Source of the DNA: Oopsacas minuta
Taxonomy: Eukaryota > Porifera > Hexactinellida > Lyssacinosida > Leucopsacidae
Direction of reading: 5' to 3'
DNA length: 64,000 bases
Assembly: GCA_024704765.1 (NCBI GenBank)
Contig: JAKMXF010000222.1
Coordinates: 186,001 to 250,000 of the forward strand
Shown: positions 1 to 8,499 of the stretch, piece by piece
How positions within the stretch are numbered: position 1 is the stretch's first letter
How the letters are laid out: each line of letters opens with the position of its first letter
The notes under the pieces: generated by a model
What the model was told of the DNA's origin: nothing
What the model saw: only the letters and a program-made list of their open reading frames with translations
Database searches by the model: none
Made by a program: the position numbers and the translations under genes

Positions 1-444
1 ATACACTATGAGGCTTTCTCAAACAGTGAAGATTTTATAACCAACTCGCCTAAAGTAGAAAGGAAGGTTTCGTACGTGAAAGATTATGGACCACGTTTTA
101 CTCACTCAACACGAGAGGATAATTACAATTCGAAAGAAGATCTACGTTACAAAATGAAGTATAACAATTCAAGTCAGAATTACAGGAGTTATAGAAATGA
201 TCATGAGCGTAGATCTTATACAAATATTTCCTGGAGTCCTGATAACTCACCAGTGAGGCAAGGGCACTCAAACACACACTATTCGCCTTTCGGAAGGCCG
301 AGGAGTACGGATGGAATTCCTCGAGACCGCATGACCAGCCCGATTACTCCCCCTTCACTACGGAAAGAAATGACTCCAGAATTTGACATACCCGGGCAAC
401 AATGGGAGATGGAAAACGAACTGGTGCTATTAGACGATGTTTGA
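1..444 (+). CDS. 3' end of an unrecognised protein-coding gene (partial)
   Basis: The frame is open from base 1 to the stop at 442-444, so this is the last 147 codons of a gene that starts outside the window. The residues are low-complexity and polar, rich in Ser, Arg, Tyr, Asn and Pro, with basic/Ser stretches typical of a disordered tail. The C terminus is acidic and hydrophobic, ending Leu-Leu-Asp-Asp-Val. I see no domain and recognise no family. A polyadenylation signal AATAAA lies at 584-589, 140 bp after the stop, which supports a real 3' end on this strand. The frame could begin part-way through an exon, because no splice acceptor is forced by the sequence. Confidence 0.6.
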   Translation: MHYEAFSNSEDFITNSPKVERKVSYVKDYGPRFTHSTREDNYNSKEDLRYKMKYNNSSQNYRSYRNDHERRSYTNISWSPDNSPVRQGHSNTHYSPFGRPRSTDGIPRDRMTSPITPPSLRKEMTPEFDIPGQQWEMENELVLLDDV

Positions 445-752
445 CATGAAATTACAAAGCAGAAATACAAATGAATTGCTATGAATTTACTGATAGAATC
501 GAATGCTAGTGCTTTATAGTTCGTAGATTAGTCTCTAATTACTCCTGATTATTAACTTGTTTGTTTCACAATGAAGCAAGTCAAATAAAGAATTATCTTT
601 ATCTTTGGTACATATTGAAGACAAACCTAAGCACTTAATAGTTTGTTAAAAAGTGTGTTTATATTTATTTGAAACGGCTTATTTGGCTGATTTACTATCA
701 GATATTTATTTGATCGTTTACAAAATCACTTTTTATAGTACCGGAATTTGTG
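445..752. other. 3' UTR and spacer
   Basis: AT-rich non-coding stretch after the partial gene. It holds an AATAAA signal at 584-589 and is followed directly by the MITE that begins at 755. I see nothing else in it. Confidence 0.6.
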
Positions 753-754
753 TA

Positions 755-934
755 CAGTCAACTCCCGTTATATCGAAGGGACCGCGATAATTACTTCGAT
801 ATAACCGTAGTTCAATATAACCAATAAAATGTATATATGTTACTTTGACTGTTTGGGACCATATTTGTACATTTTCACTTCAATATAAGTGGGTATTTCC
901 ATATATTCGTGTCTGATATAACTGGAGTTGACTG
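755..934. mobile_element. TA-flanked MITE, family 1 (180 bp)
   Basis: The terminal inverted repeats begin CAGTCAACTCCCGTTATATC and end in GGAGTTGACTG. They are flanked by TA on both sides (753-754 and 935-936), as expected for a Tc1/mariner/pogo-type target duplication. Inside the left half a second inverted pair occurs (767-778 and 793-804), so the element can fold into a compound hairpin. There is no coding capacity. Related copies lie at 16502, 27909, 42998, 51685 and 57896. It ends 64 bp before the caspase start codon. Confidence 0.85.
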
Positions 935-998
935 TATTTAATAATCTTATTTGTTCAATGTTAGTATACACTTTTTCAAAGTTTTTATCCAAATTGCC

Positions 999-2387
999 AT
1001 GGAGAAAGATGCAGTACTATGTCATCCTCAACGAACAGACTTACGTGAACATTTCTATAAGTTCATCATGGATATATCACCTCATTTGCATGTAAGTCTC
1101 CTCGCGAAATACATGCAAGATTCTTTGAATGGTCATAATAGTACGAAGTTAATGGAAAAAATGACGAATATCGATTATATGAAACATTTATACAAACTTG
1201 GACTAATCCATCCTCGAAATATCGACTATATTTTAAACTTTGCCAACTACACGCGAAATGAAAACCTGCAGCATCATATAGTTTTGTATTATAGCGTAGT
1301 AGACGTTAGAGATGATTTGCTAATAGATGTTAATACGAAGTTCATGCTAACTAATGATAATCCCGGTTCCAGACAAAGTTATTCACTTCCCCCAAGAGAT
1401 GAAACCCGCGGTTATTCTAGCCAAACACAACCCTCCCATCTCCCTAACACTCAACTAATCTATGGGAATGAACCTCAACCTACTATCGCTACTAGAAGTG
1501 TTTACAATGACAACCAAAGGCCACAAATTGAGCAAGTTCATGAAGTTTTTCACTCACAAGAAGAAACCACTCAACCGTTCATATACCCTGTTGTGTTTAA
1601 TCGTCCGCACGGATTTTGTGTAGTGATAAACAATGAAGTATTCACTTCAACTTCCGGTTATGTACTCAATTCAAGGATTGGTACTTCAAAGGACGGGGAA
1701 CAGCTTGTGGATGCATTCAAATTCTTGAATTATAACACTGACTTATTCGAGAATTTATCATCACGGGAAATAATGGATTGCTTAAATTCTTATGCAAAAG
1801 CAGATCATACAACTTTCGATTCTTTCGTTTGTTGTATTTTGACTCATGGCAATGCAGGCAGTATATTTGGTTCTGATTCTGTTGAGATAAAATTGAATCA
1901 AATTTTCGATTTATTCCAAGTTAATTCAGCTCATACATTATCCGGCAAGCCTAAAATTTTCGTTATACAAGCTTGTAGGGGTACATATATTGATCAAGGC
2001 TCGAAAAATCTCGTGAATGCTGCAGGTAAATACTTGGACGAATTGGAGGTAGAGGAAATTTCCCAAAATGAAAAGCCTGAATCCCCAATTCTAAGCAATA
2101 AACATTTGCCACTCTTCTGTGATTTTTTGATCGCATACAGCACCGTGCAAGGCTACGTAGCTTGGAGGCATCCTGATTGGGGCTCTTGGTTCATCGATAT
2201 TCTCTGCAACAAATTGAAACAACATTTTGATAAAAATCATATTGTGGACATTCTTACGTTTGTAAACTTCGATATGTCCCAGAAGAAAACGGGAGATGGG
2301 AGTAAACAGATGGCTGCACCTGTGAATTCTATGAAGGGTCTTTTCTACTTTAAACCACCCGAATCTATTCAAGCTAACTATATTTAA
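999..2387 (+). CDS. Initiator-type caspase with an N-terminal death-effector-like domain
   Basis: A cysteine protease of the apoptotic caspase family, 462 residues in one exon. Residues about 8-105 are helical with a DED-like hydrophobic pattern, as in caspase-8/10 prodomains. A Gln/Pro/Ser-rich linker follows to about residue 200. The p20 part carries the catalytic His283 in a THGNAG motif and Cys326 in QACRG. The p10 part has the substrate-pocket segment around YSTVQGYVAWRHP and a GSWFI motif. The start at 999 sits in a good Kozak context (GCCATGG); the frame is open 48 bases further upstream but has no ATG there. The DED assignment is by pattern only and a CARD cannot be excluded. The catalytic domain is certain. 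Confidence 0.92.
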   Translation: MEKDAVLCHPQRTDLREHFYKFIMDISPHLHVSLLAKYMQDSLNGHNSTKLMEKMTNIDYMKHLYKLGLIHPRNIDYILNFANYTRNENLQHHIVLYYSVVDVRDDLLIDVNTKFMLTNDNPGSRQSYSLPPRDETRGYSSQTQPSHLPNTQLIYGNEPQPTIATRSVYNDNQRPQIEQVHEVFHSQEETTQPFIYPVVFNRPHGFCVVINNEVFTSTSGYVLNSRIGTSKDGEQLVDAFKFLNYNTDLFENLSSREIMDCLNSYAKADHTTFDSFVCCILTHGNAGSIFGSDSVEIKLNQIFDLFQVNSAHTLSGKPKIFVIQACRGTYIDQGSKNLVNAAGKYLDELEVEEISQNEKPESPILSNKHLPLFCDFLIAYSTVQGYVAWRHPDWGSWFIDILCNKLKQHFDKNHIVDILTFVNFDMSQKKTGDGSKQMAAPVNSMKGLFYFKPPESIQANYI

Positions 2388-2519
2388 ATAAACAAAAATC
2401 TTTGTTACAAATATTGTTCTCAAGTTTCATATGATTTTGGATATTTTGTTAAAATTTTGTTTTATTGGAAGAATGTATTGTAATATTTACTGCATTACTT
2501 TGGGTGACATGATGTCAAT

Positions 2520-2650
2520 TACAGTGGAACTTGCATTTTAGTGGCTACATGAATGCAATCCCGAATCACGACCCTGTCAACTTCAGTAAACTCAAGTTAT
2601 AACTAAGTCGGATATAACGAAGCTCGCGTTATAATGAAGTGATTCATTAC
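2520..2650. repeat. Degraded transposon-like relic
   Basis: It starts with TACAGTGGAACTTGC and contains short alternating motifs such as AAGTTATAACTAAG, CGGATATAACGAAG and CGCGTTATAATGAAG, like the inner parts of Tigger-type MITEs. No clear right terminus or target duplication is visible. I treat it as a decayed relic. Confidence 0.35.
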
Positions 2651-2704
2651 CCCCCTATAGCTTGAAAGTAAAAGTTGGAATCTTTAATAAATGTTATGTG
2701 AGGC

Positions 2705-2834
2705 AAAAAGGAGGATTGCATATATCACAGATGAGTTGGTGTCTCTTCTAGGAATCGAACCTAGAGCTTATTTGCCCAGAAAATAAATCATACCATTAGA
2801 CTAAAAAGACGAAGTAGTGATATATTTAGCCTCC
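2705..2834 (-). ncRNA. Pol III-like hairpin RNA with an embedded tRNA-like domain, copy 1
   Basis: Read on the minus strand, the transcript would start near GGAGG (2834-2830) and end in T5 (2709-2705). The outer arms pair: CCTCC/GGAGG (2830-2834 with 2710-2714), a 4/5-nt internal loop, then a perfect 9-bp helix (2817-2825 with 2720-2728). Joining segments TACTTC (2816-2811) and CCAACTCATCT (2739-2729) lead into a tRNA-like fold at 2740-2810. A TATA box lies 27 bp upstream. The whole layout recurs at 36430-36557 with compensated changes in the 9-bp helix, so I infer a structured RNA under selection. It could be an unusual pre-tRNA whose leader pairs with its trailer, or a distinct RNA that uses a tRNA module. 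Confidence 0.72.
2740..2810 (-). tRNA. tRNA-Pro(TGG)-like domain inside the hairpin RNA, copy 1
   Basis: Minus strand. The acceptor stem GTCTTTT/AAGAGAC pairs over 7 positions with one G-T pair. T8-A9 is followed by an A-box-like D arm (GTCTAATGGTATGAT). The anticodon stem TATTT/AAATA closes a 7-nt loop TCTGGGC with TGG at the anticodon place. The T arm is CTAGG-TTCGATT-CCTAG, a good B box. The D-arm and loop resemble eukaryotic tRNA-Pro. Oddities: C instead of the near-universal T at position 33, and an AU-rich anticodon stem. Whether it is a working tRNA is uncertain. Confidence 0.6.
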
Positions 2835-2859
2835 TTAAGTGTATACCAATTTTATTGTA

Positions 2860-2868
2860 CTTATATAC
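2860..2868 (-). promoter_or_regulatory. TATA box of hairpin RNA copy 1
   Basis: On the minus strand the sequence reads GTATATAAG. It ends about 27 bp before the inferred 5' GGAGG at 2834. The same spacing is seen in copy 2. An external TATA is typical of type 3 Pol III genes (U6, tRNA-Sec), although the gene also has internal A- and B-like boxes. Confidence 0.5.
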
Positions 2869-2954
2869 TATGCAAGATTGTATTAATTAATAGAAAGGGT
2901 TACTTTCAATCACATTATTTCCAATAGAAATTAGAATTGTTTCATTATTTGTAT

Positions 2955-4283
2955 ATGCTATCACACAAGAAATTGGCCCTCTACCAACTTTCATTTATTA
3001 AATTCATACACAGGAAGACAAACGTATCGCGAAATAATATGAAACGGAAGTTATCAACGGATGAACAAATGATTGAACCAACAGCCAAAAAAACAAAGAA
3101 AATATTTGACTTTTCACTTTACAATTTACGGCATGTAGCATTCAAAATTGCCTATCTCGGTCAAAACTATTCAGGTTTCGCTATACAACCACATGAGAAA
3201 AACACTATTGAAGAGGAGTTATTTAGAGCTTTCATTGAATGTAAGTTAATATCGAGTAGAACAACATGTAATTATTCACGTTGTGGACGTACAGACAAGG
3301 GAGTAAGCGCAGTTGGTCAAGTAATAGCATTACATGTTCGTTCTAACCTCAGGGAAGGTTTAGGTATAATTCCTCGAATTGAAAATACTACTGAAGGAGT
3401 GGAAGATAGAGTTGAATTGCCGTATGTCAGAATGTTACAAGCTAAATTACCAGATGAAATACAAATACTATCATGGGCACCTGTTCCTATTGATTTTTCA
3501 GCTCGTTTTTCATGTCTCTTCCGTAGTTACAAGTACTATTTCCCTAAAGGAAATTTTGATATCGAAAAAATGCAGGAAGCTGCCTTGAAATTCGAAGGTG
3601 AACATGATTTTAGAAATTTTTGCAAACTAGATAACGCAACACTCCGCGATTTTAACCGCCACATCCATAAAATAAGCATTCGCACTTTAGACTCAAACTC
3701 ACAGAATGTGTTTAAATTTTGCGAACTGAATATAACTGCTAAGTCATTTTTATGGCATCAAGTAAGGTATATGATGGGGGTATTAACGCTAGTCGGACAG
3801 GGCAGGGAATCCCCTGACGTCATCGATTATCTACTGGACGTGGAAGCTTGTAAAGCAAAGCCTAACTATTCGCCGGCAACACCAGATGGATTAATACTAT
3901 ACGATTCAGGATTTGAAGATATTAATTGGGTAGATAGCTCACTACATATTTCCTGTATTATAATACGGCTACAGAGGTTATGGGTAAAGAAATCCATTGA
4001 AGAATGTATGTTGAGAGGAATCATCGACTCAATTGACCCAAGCAAAATTAAAGAAGAGGAAATCAAGCATTTCAATTTATCTTTTGACCCTGTTACGAAA
4101 TTTCCTATTTCAACACTTGCAAATGAAATAAATTCAGATATATCTTCGAATAGGTCAAAGTATACGCTTTTGAAAGATAGGCCAATTCTGAAGGGAACAA
4201 GCTTTGAGGAGAGAGTGGATAGAATAAAGAAAAGAGGAAAATTGAAAAACACGATACCTCAACAAACTAGCAGTAACGATTAA
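2955..4283 (+). CDS. PUS3: tRNA pseudouridine(38/39) synthase, PUS3/Deg1 type
   Basis: It converts uridine 38/39 in the tRNA anticodon arm to pseudouridine. This is a TruA-family enzyme of 442 residues in one exon. The catalytic Asp114 lies in the motif GRTDKGVSA, preceded by the Cys-Gly typical of PUS3. Further family blocks are YLGQNYSGFA near residue 70, FSARFSCLFRSYKYYF near 180 and FLWHQVRYMMGVL near 265. A basic Lys/Glu-rich tail follows. The first ATG (2955) gives a short basic, hydrophobic N terminus that could be a mitochondrial presequence; ATG 3039 is an alternative for a cytosolic or nuclear form. The hairpin RNA gene lies on the opposite strand just upstream, so its TATA region (2860-2868) falls within 100 bp of this start. 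Confidence 0.9.
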   Translation: MLSHKKLALYQLSFIKFIHRKTNVSRNNMKRKLSTDEQMIEPTAKKTKKIFDFSLYNLRHVAFKIAYLGQNYSGFAIQPHEKNTIEEELFRAFIECKLISSRTTCNYSRCGRTDKGVSAVGQVIALHVRSNLREGLGIIPRIENTTEGVEDRVELPYVRMLQAKLPDEIQILSWAPVPIDFSARFSCLFRSYKYYFPKGNFDIEKMQEAALKFEGEHDFRNFCKLDNATLRDFNRHIHKISIRTLDSNSQNVFKFCELNITAKSFLWHQVRYMMGVLTLVGQGRESPDVIDYLLDVEACKAKPNYSPATPDGLILYDSGFEDINWVDSSLHISCIIIRLQRLWVKKSIEECMLRGIIDSIDPSKIKEEEIKHFNLSFDPVTKFPISTLANEINSDISSNRSKYTLLKDRPILKGTSFEERVDRIKKRGKLKNTIPQQTSSND

Positions 4284-4362
4284 GAGAAAATATATTTATC
4301 ATAATTATTTTCATTAAACATCTTCCATTCTTCGAATTCTTTTATATACATCAACTAATACA

Positions 4363-4473
4363 GCGGTTCCCAACACCCGTGGACACTTTTACCAACTATA
4401 ACACATTCTGAGGACTCCTTGCTATCGTCCGTGTGCCATCAATGTGTCTATAAACCCAGGTTGGGAACCACTG
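4363..4473. mobile_element. hAT-type MITE (111 bp)
   Basis: The left end CAGCGGTTCCCAAC and the right end GTTGGGAACCACTG are inverted repeats matching 13 of 14 positions. They fit the widespread hAT terminus CAGNGGTTCCCAA. The flanking 8 bp (AACTAATA, AACTTCCT) share only their first four bases, so any target duplication has decayed. There is no coding content. Confidence 0.7.
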
Positions 4474-4614
4474 AACTTCCTGCAAAATCTCATATAATGT
4501 TAAATAGTACACAAATTTAATCTAACAATGCAGAAATTTTCCACCACAAACACAACTATTATTAATAGACAAACAAAATTATTTATTTATTTATTTATTA
4601 GTGAAGTTAATCCT

Positions 4615-7600
4615 TCATGAAATAGTACAACTACTTGACGAATCATATTCAGGTGTTTTTGGTGATAAACTATCATCTACTGACGTCATAGAAACAGCCT
4701 CAATACGATTTACTTTTAATTCATCAACATTTTGGTCAGATAAATAGTTTTGCATAGATTCCAGCAGTTTCTTCATACCCAATAGAAACTCGACATATCC
4801 ATTACAATTATGAAACGCCCAAATACTAATATCATGTAATCCTTCTGAAATACCTTTGACTCGATTCTGTCCCAATTGATCAGCTGATCTCATAACAGCT
4901 GATACTGTTTCCACTACGCTATGTTTGTCTAGTAGTAAAATGCCTGTCAAAATATGCCATTCATGGCAATCAGATTTCGAGAATATTTCTTTGTAGAATT
5001 TGATTTCTTTCTCGCAATGTTTTAAGTCAACGGAATTGTTCTCACCTTCCTCGCTCAGTTCCGCGAAATGATCCTCACTATCTAGATAGGTAGTGACCTC
5101 TACTTGGTCCATTTCTGATCGGAAACAAGACGCGACTTTTGGTAGAGAATACCCTGAATCTGATCTAACTTGTACGTTCTTTGTTGAAACAGATGACGTC
5201 ATTGACAACGTATCAATCTCCCTTTCATCATTGAACTCTATTTCATTAAAATAATTTTTCGGACTCTTCACATTAGTATTTGAATCTTGTCCCATTGACC
5301 TTTGACCTGGCATTGGCCATTTAAATAGTGTATGTAGCTGTAGGAGAGCATTTGAGTAACTTTCTATTTTGATATGGAAATAATCCTCGTTTTTCAACCA
5401 GTTCACCAATGAGAAATTTAAATTCGATGACATTACAGCTAATTCTCTGAGATTTAAGTTAGTTAACTGTCTACGTGCATGTCTTCCCAGTACTTTCTCT
5501 ACAATATCCTCTTCCTCCCTGATTTCTAAATTCGCCATGAATTGAGGTCTGGGAATCTTTTTATCATCAGGTGTGTTTTGTGGTTGATGTGTTTTCTTGG
5601 GTGTAACTCTTGGTGGGACGGTCTTTTTCGGGAAATCAATTTCATGATCAGTCGTCTGTAATTGCACATTACCGATTGGTATTGAAACTTTTGGAGATAT
5701 CGGTGATTGTGGGAGTTCATTTTTCGCGATTGCTTGAATGAATTGTATAAGATTAGTGCAAAGGGGCCAATTACTACTTTCAAGACAAGCATTTAGTATA
5801 CGTCTAACCAGTCTGTAAGCGACAGCTGGTTGTTCTATAGTCTCTACAATTAGTAGGTAGTTAGCAGCAATTTCTAAGTTGCCTTTCTCCATAGCTAACT
5901 CGAAAAGTTCTTTCGGCTTTCCAGCTGCGCCGAATAAATATGTCCACACAGCAATTTCCGTTTTACGCGCACACTCACCAACAATTTTTATAAAATTAGG
6001 GAATGGACGTATCAGCTCGATAACATTAGGCAAGAGTGCGTTCGCCGTTGGTGCGCCTTGAGCCGCCTCCTCTTCCAATACGCTATGTATCAAATGTTCT
6101 AAAATATAATCGAAATGTGGTAAGTCCGCACAGGAATACGTTATCCGCATAGCGTGGCTATTTAGATTCCTCTTCAATAGTTGTTTTAAAATCAACGATA
6201 CTGTCAACTGTATATTTCTCCGTGGTAGCGAATAAGCTACAGATCGTTTTATCTTATCATAATGCAGCTGGTCGCATTCAATTCCAGCGATAGTTCCATC
6301 TTCAAAGAGTACAGATAATGGTTGTATACGCGTGTATATAGTTAGCATGATCCATTTGGAAAGATATGATGGATTACGTGGATCTTCCTGTGGGTATAAC
6401 GGGAGCCATATTTTGAGTCCTGCTTGTCCACATGCTAACCACAGGGCTTGTGATAAATACGGTCGACTTTGTGTACCTAGTCCAGGAGGGAGATACGGGT
6501 AGCTAAACACTGTTTCTACGCCGGAAGCTATGCAAACTGGACTCAAAGATTTGACTAAGTTTTTCTGTGAATGTAAATCATAATGTGATACTATCTGTAA
6601 CATCATTAGATAACCTTCTACGTTTATAAGTATAGAAGCTAAGCCAAATTCATTGACAGGTGACAGTACTTCAGTTTGTACAGTTGACATTGAAGCGGAT
6701 ATTATATTATACGGCGACCAACCATATTCTTCATATGAAGTATTCAGTATTAAATCAGTAGTTAGTGTGTTCTTGTTACCAAGCTGAGTTTTGGAAAGAT
6801 GGTAGATTAATAGTTTATGATTAGCAGTCAGTACTAGTAGATTATCAAGATATACATCAAGTATACATACACGTTGCGGAAAGTTGATTTTCAATAGAGT
6901 TTGGCTGTCTTCTAATTTTTCATGTAACGAATTGAAAGTAATATTATTTTTCTGTGAACTGTTTGTTGTAGAGCTGACCACCAATATCTCATTCCACCAA
7001 GCTATTCCTCCGTTACACCGGAAACTCATCTCTTGAGTTTCATTTACATATAGTTTCCATTTATTTTTGCTGTAATTACACATGCATAGACCGTTTGAAC
7101 CAGCTACAGCAAGATATTTGTAACGCTCATTCAATGCAACCATTTTAATAGGCCAATTCTTCATTATGTAATTACGCTCAACTTGGATAATATTGCAAAA
7201 ATGCATATTTTGTTGATGCTCGATTTCGGTCTTACAGAATGTTGATTTAGGATAAATGTACACTGTAGTTGGACTATGTAGTATCACATTTTCTTGATTG
7301 GAGAGGATAGGTAAGAAGGATAAGGCGCTTTTAAGAAAGTTGAAAACAAGAAATTCATTTAATCTAAATGAGCCATGAGAATTTACCTGACGGAGTAACC
7401 ATAATGAGTATCCATCTTTCGTCCAGTTTATAGGTCCAAGGTGCGGATTTGCATTCATATCAAGCTCATCATAAGTTGAAATCAGTGATCCGAAAACTGA
7501 AAATATACTGAGAAAACCGTTCATCCAAAGCACAGCTAATACTTTCTCATCGCCAGTAGACCACTGCAGAGAGAGAACCTGATTATTTGTTGATGTATTC

Positions 7601-8499
7601 TCATCTGGATTATCTAGAATATGAGAGTTTTGCCAATTCCCAGAATCAACATCTTGCTTCCATATCTGAACCTGACCAGATCTACACCCAATAGCTGCTA
7701 TCTTAAATTTGTAATTAATAGAAATGTCAACTGCATCTATGATACCTTTGAAATAATACAGTTTAGTTGAGTCGTTAAAAAACGCGTTTATATCTGAACT
7801 GGCTAAGAAATAAACTTCACCATCATTCACGATAACAAACATACCCAATGGAGAAGTTGATGGAAATATTGATTTGATTATGACATTTTTGGCAGGCCCT
7901 TCTTCCGGTATAGTCGCCGTACTGTCGCGCTTATGGTGAACAAGTCTTGTTATATTGACTGACATTTGTGACGAAGACTGTCCATCCCAGTCTAACTGAT
8001 GCAAATATCCAGTTTGTGTACTGAGAATAATATAATCTCCAAATGTTGCTATCGAGCTAATGATTGTATTGAAAGATATACGAACGAGCTCTTCAAAGTG
8101 CGTTAGAGAGAAATCACAAGAATTCGACTTTATCGTGCTCATGTCGATTAAAAAATCGATTCCTTCTTTTGAGTATGTTTGTGAGTTTTCAGAATAATTA
8201 ATTTCCTTCATGTGTACTGCGAATATTATTATATGGCCGATTTTGGTTAGAATAACGAAACGTTCGCCGTCACGATGCCAACAACCGTACATATTCAAAC
8301 CAAGTTCATCAAATGTTGAATCAGGACGTTTGTAGACTGCGAAAAGTGTGGAATTTCGTGTGTCCCAGAACTGTAATGTTCTAGAGGTGATTAGGATTAA
8401 GATGGGGAGGTAAGGGTGTCTACAAGGCTTGATATAAGAAGAGTCTTCATCGCTTGTGTTGAGTTTGATTACTTTCGGCCAACCAGTAGGGAAATACAT
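4615..8499 (-). CDS. RIC1: RIC1 homologue, subunit of the RAB6 guanine-nucleotide exchange complex
   Basis: RIC1 pairs with RGP1 at the Golgi to activate RAB6 for retrograde endosome-to-Golgi traffic. The protein is 1294 residues from a single exon; vertebrate RIC1 is slightly longer. The N terminus (MYFPTGWPK) and the next WD-like segments (LQFWDTRNSTLFAVYKRP) match the family start. Residues about 1-700 form the predicted beta-propeller region, with repeated Trp/Asp strand patterns. Residues about 720-1000 are the helical RIC1 domain, rich in Leu and Cys. The tail is acidic and Ser-rich. On the minus strand, a T-rich stretch ending in TTTTTAG lies 4 bases before the ATG and looks like a splice acceptor, so a 5' UTR intron or trans-splicing is possible. 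I see no frameshift. Confidence 0.9.
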   Translation of the reverse strand: MYFPTGWPKVIKLNTSDEDSSYIKPCRHPYLPILILITSRTLQFWDTRNSTLFAVYKRPDSTFDELGLNMYGCWHRDGERFVILTKIGHIIIFAVHMKEINYSENSQTYSKEGIDFLIDMSTIKSNSCDFSLTHFEELVRISFNTIISSIATFGDYIILSTQTGYLHQLDWDGQSSSQMSVNITRLVHHKRDSTATIPEEGPAKNVIIKSIFPSTSPLGMFVIVNDGEVYFLASSDINAFFNDSTKLYYFKGIIDAVDISINYKFKIAAIGCRSGQVQIWKQDVDSGNWQNSHILDNPDENTSTNNQVLSLQWSTGDEKVLAVLWMNGFLSIFSVFGSLISTYDELDMNANPHLGPINWTKDGYSLWLLRQVNSHGSFRLNEFLVFNFLKSALSFLPILSNQENVILHSPTTVYIYPKSTFCKTEIEHQQNMHFCNIIQVERNYIMKNWPIKMVALNERYKYLAVAGSNGLCMCNYSKNKWKLYVNETQEMSFRCNGGIAWWNEILVVSSTTNSSQKNNITFNSLHEKLEDSQTLLKINFPQRVCILDVYLDNLLVLTANHKLLIYHLSKTQLGNKNTLTTDLILNTSYEEYGWSPYNIISASMSTVQTEVLSPVNEFGLASILINVEGYLMMLQIVSHYDLHSQKNLVKSLSPVCIASGVETVFSYPYLPPGLGTQSRPYLSQALWLACGQAGLKIWLPLYPQEDPRNPSYLSKWIMLTIYTRIQPLSVLFEDGTIAGIECDQLHYDKIKRSVAYSLPRRNIQLTVSLILKQLLKRNLNSHAMRITYSCADLPHFDYILEHLIHSVLEEEAAQGAPTANALLPNVIELIRPFPNFIKIVGECARKTEIAVWTYLFGAAGKPKELFELAMEKGNLEIAANYLLIVETIEQPAVAYRLVRRILNACLESSNWPLCTNLIQFIQAIAKNELPQSPISPKVSIPIGNVQLQTTDHEIDFPKKTVPPRVTPKKTHQPQNTPDDKKIPRPQFMANLEIREEEDIVEKVLGRHARRQLTNLNLRELAVMSSNLNFSLVNWLKNEDYFHIKIESYSNALLQLHTLFKWPMPGQRSMGQDSNTNVKSPKNYFNEIEFNDEREIDTLSMTSSVSTKNVQVRSDSGYSLPKVASCFRSEMDQVEVTTYLDSEDHFAELSEEGENNSVDLKHCEKEIKFYKEIFSKSDCHEWHILTGILLLDKHSVVETVSAVMRSADQLGQNRVKGISEGLHDISIWAFHNCNGYVEFLLGMKKLLESMQNYLSDQNVDELKVNRIEAVSMTSVDDSLSPKTPEYDSSSSCTIS

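Noticed and set aside
951..998. Upstream extension of the caspase frame
   Set aside because: Begins with TTG, not ATG; the ATG at 999 has a good Kozak context and starts the domain.
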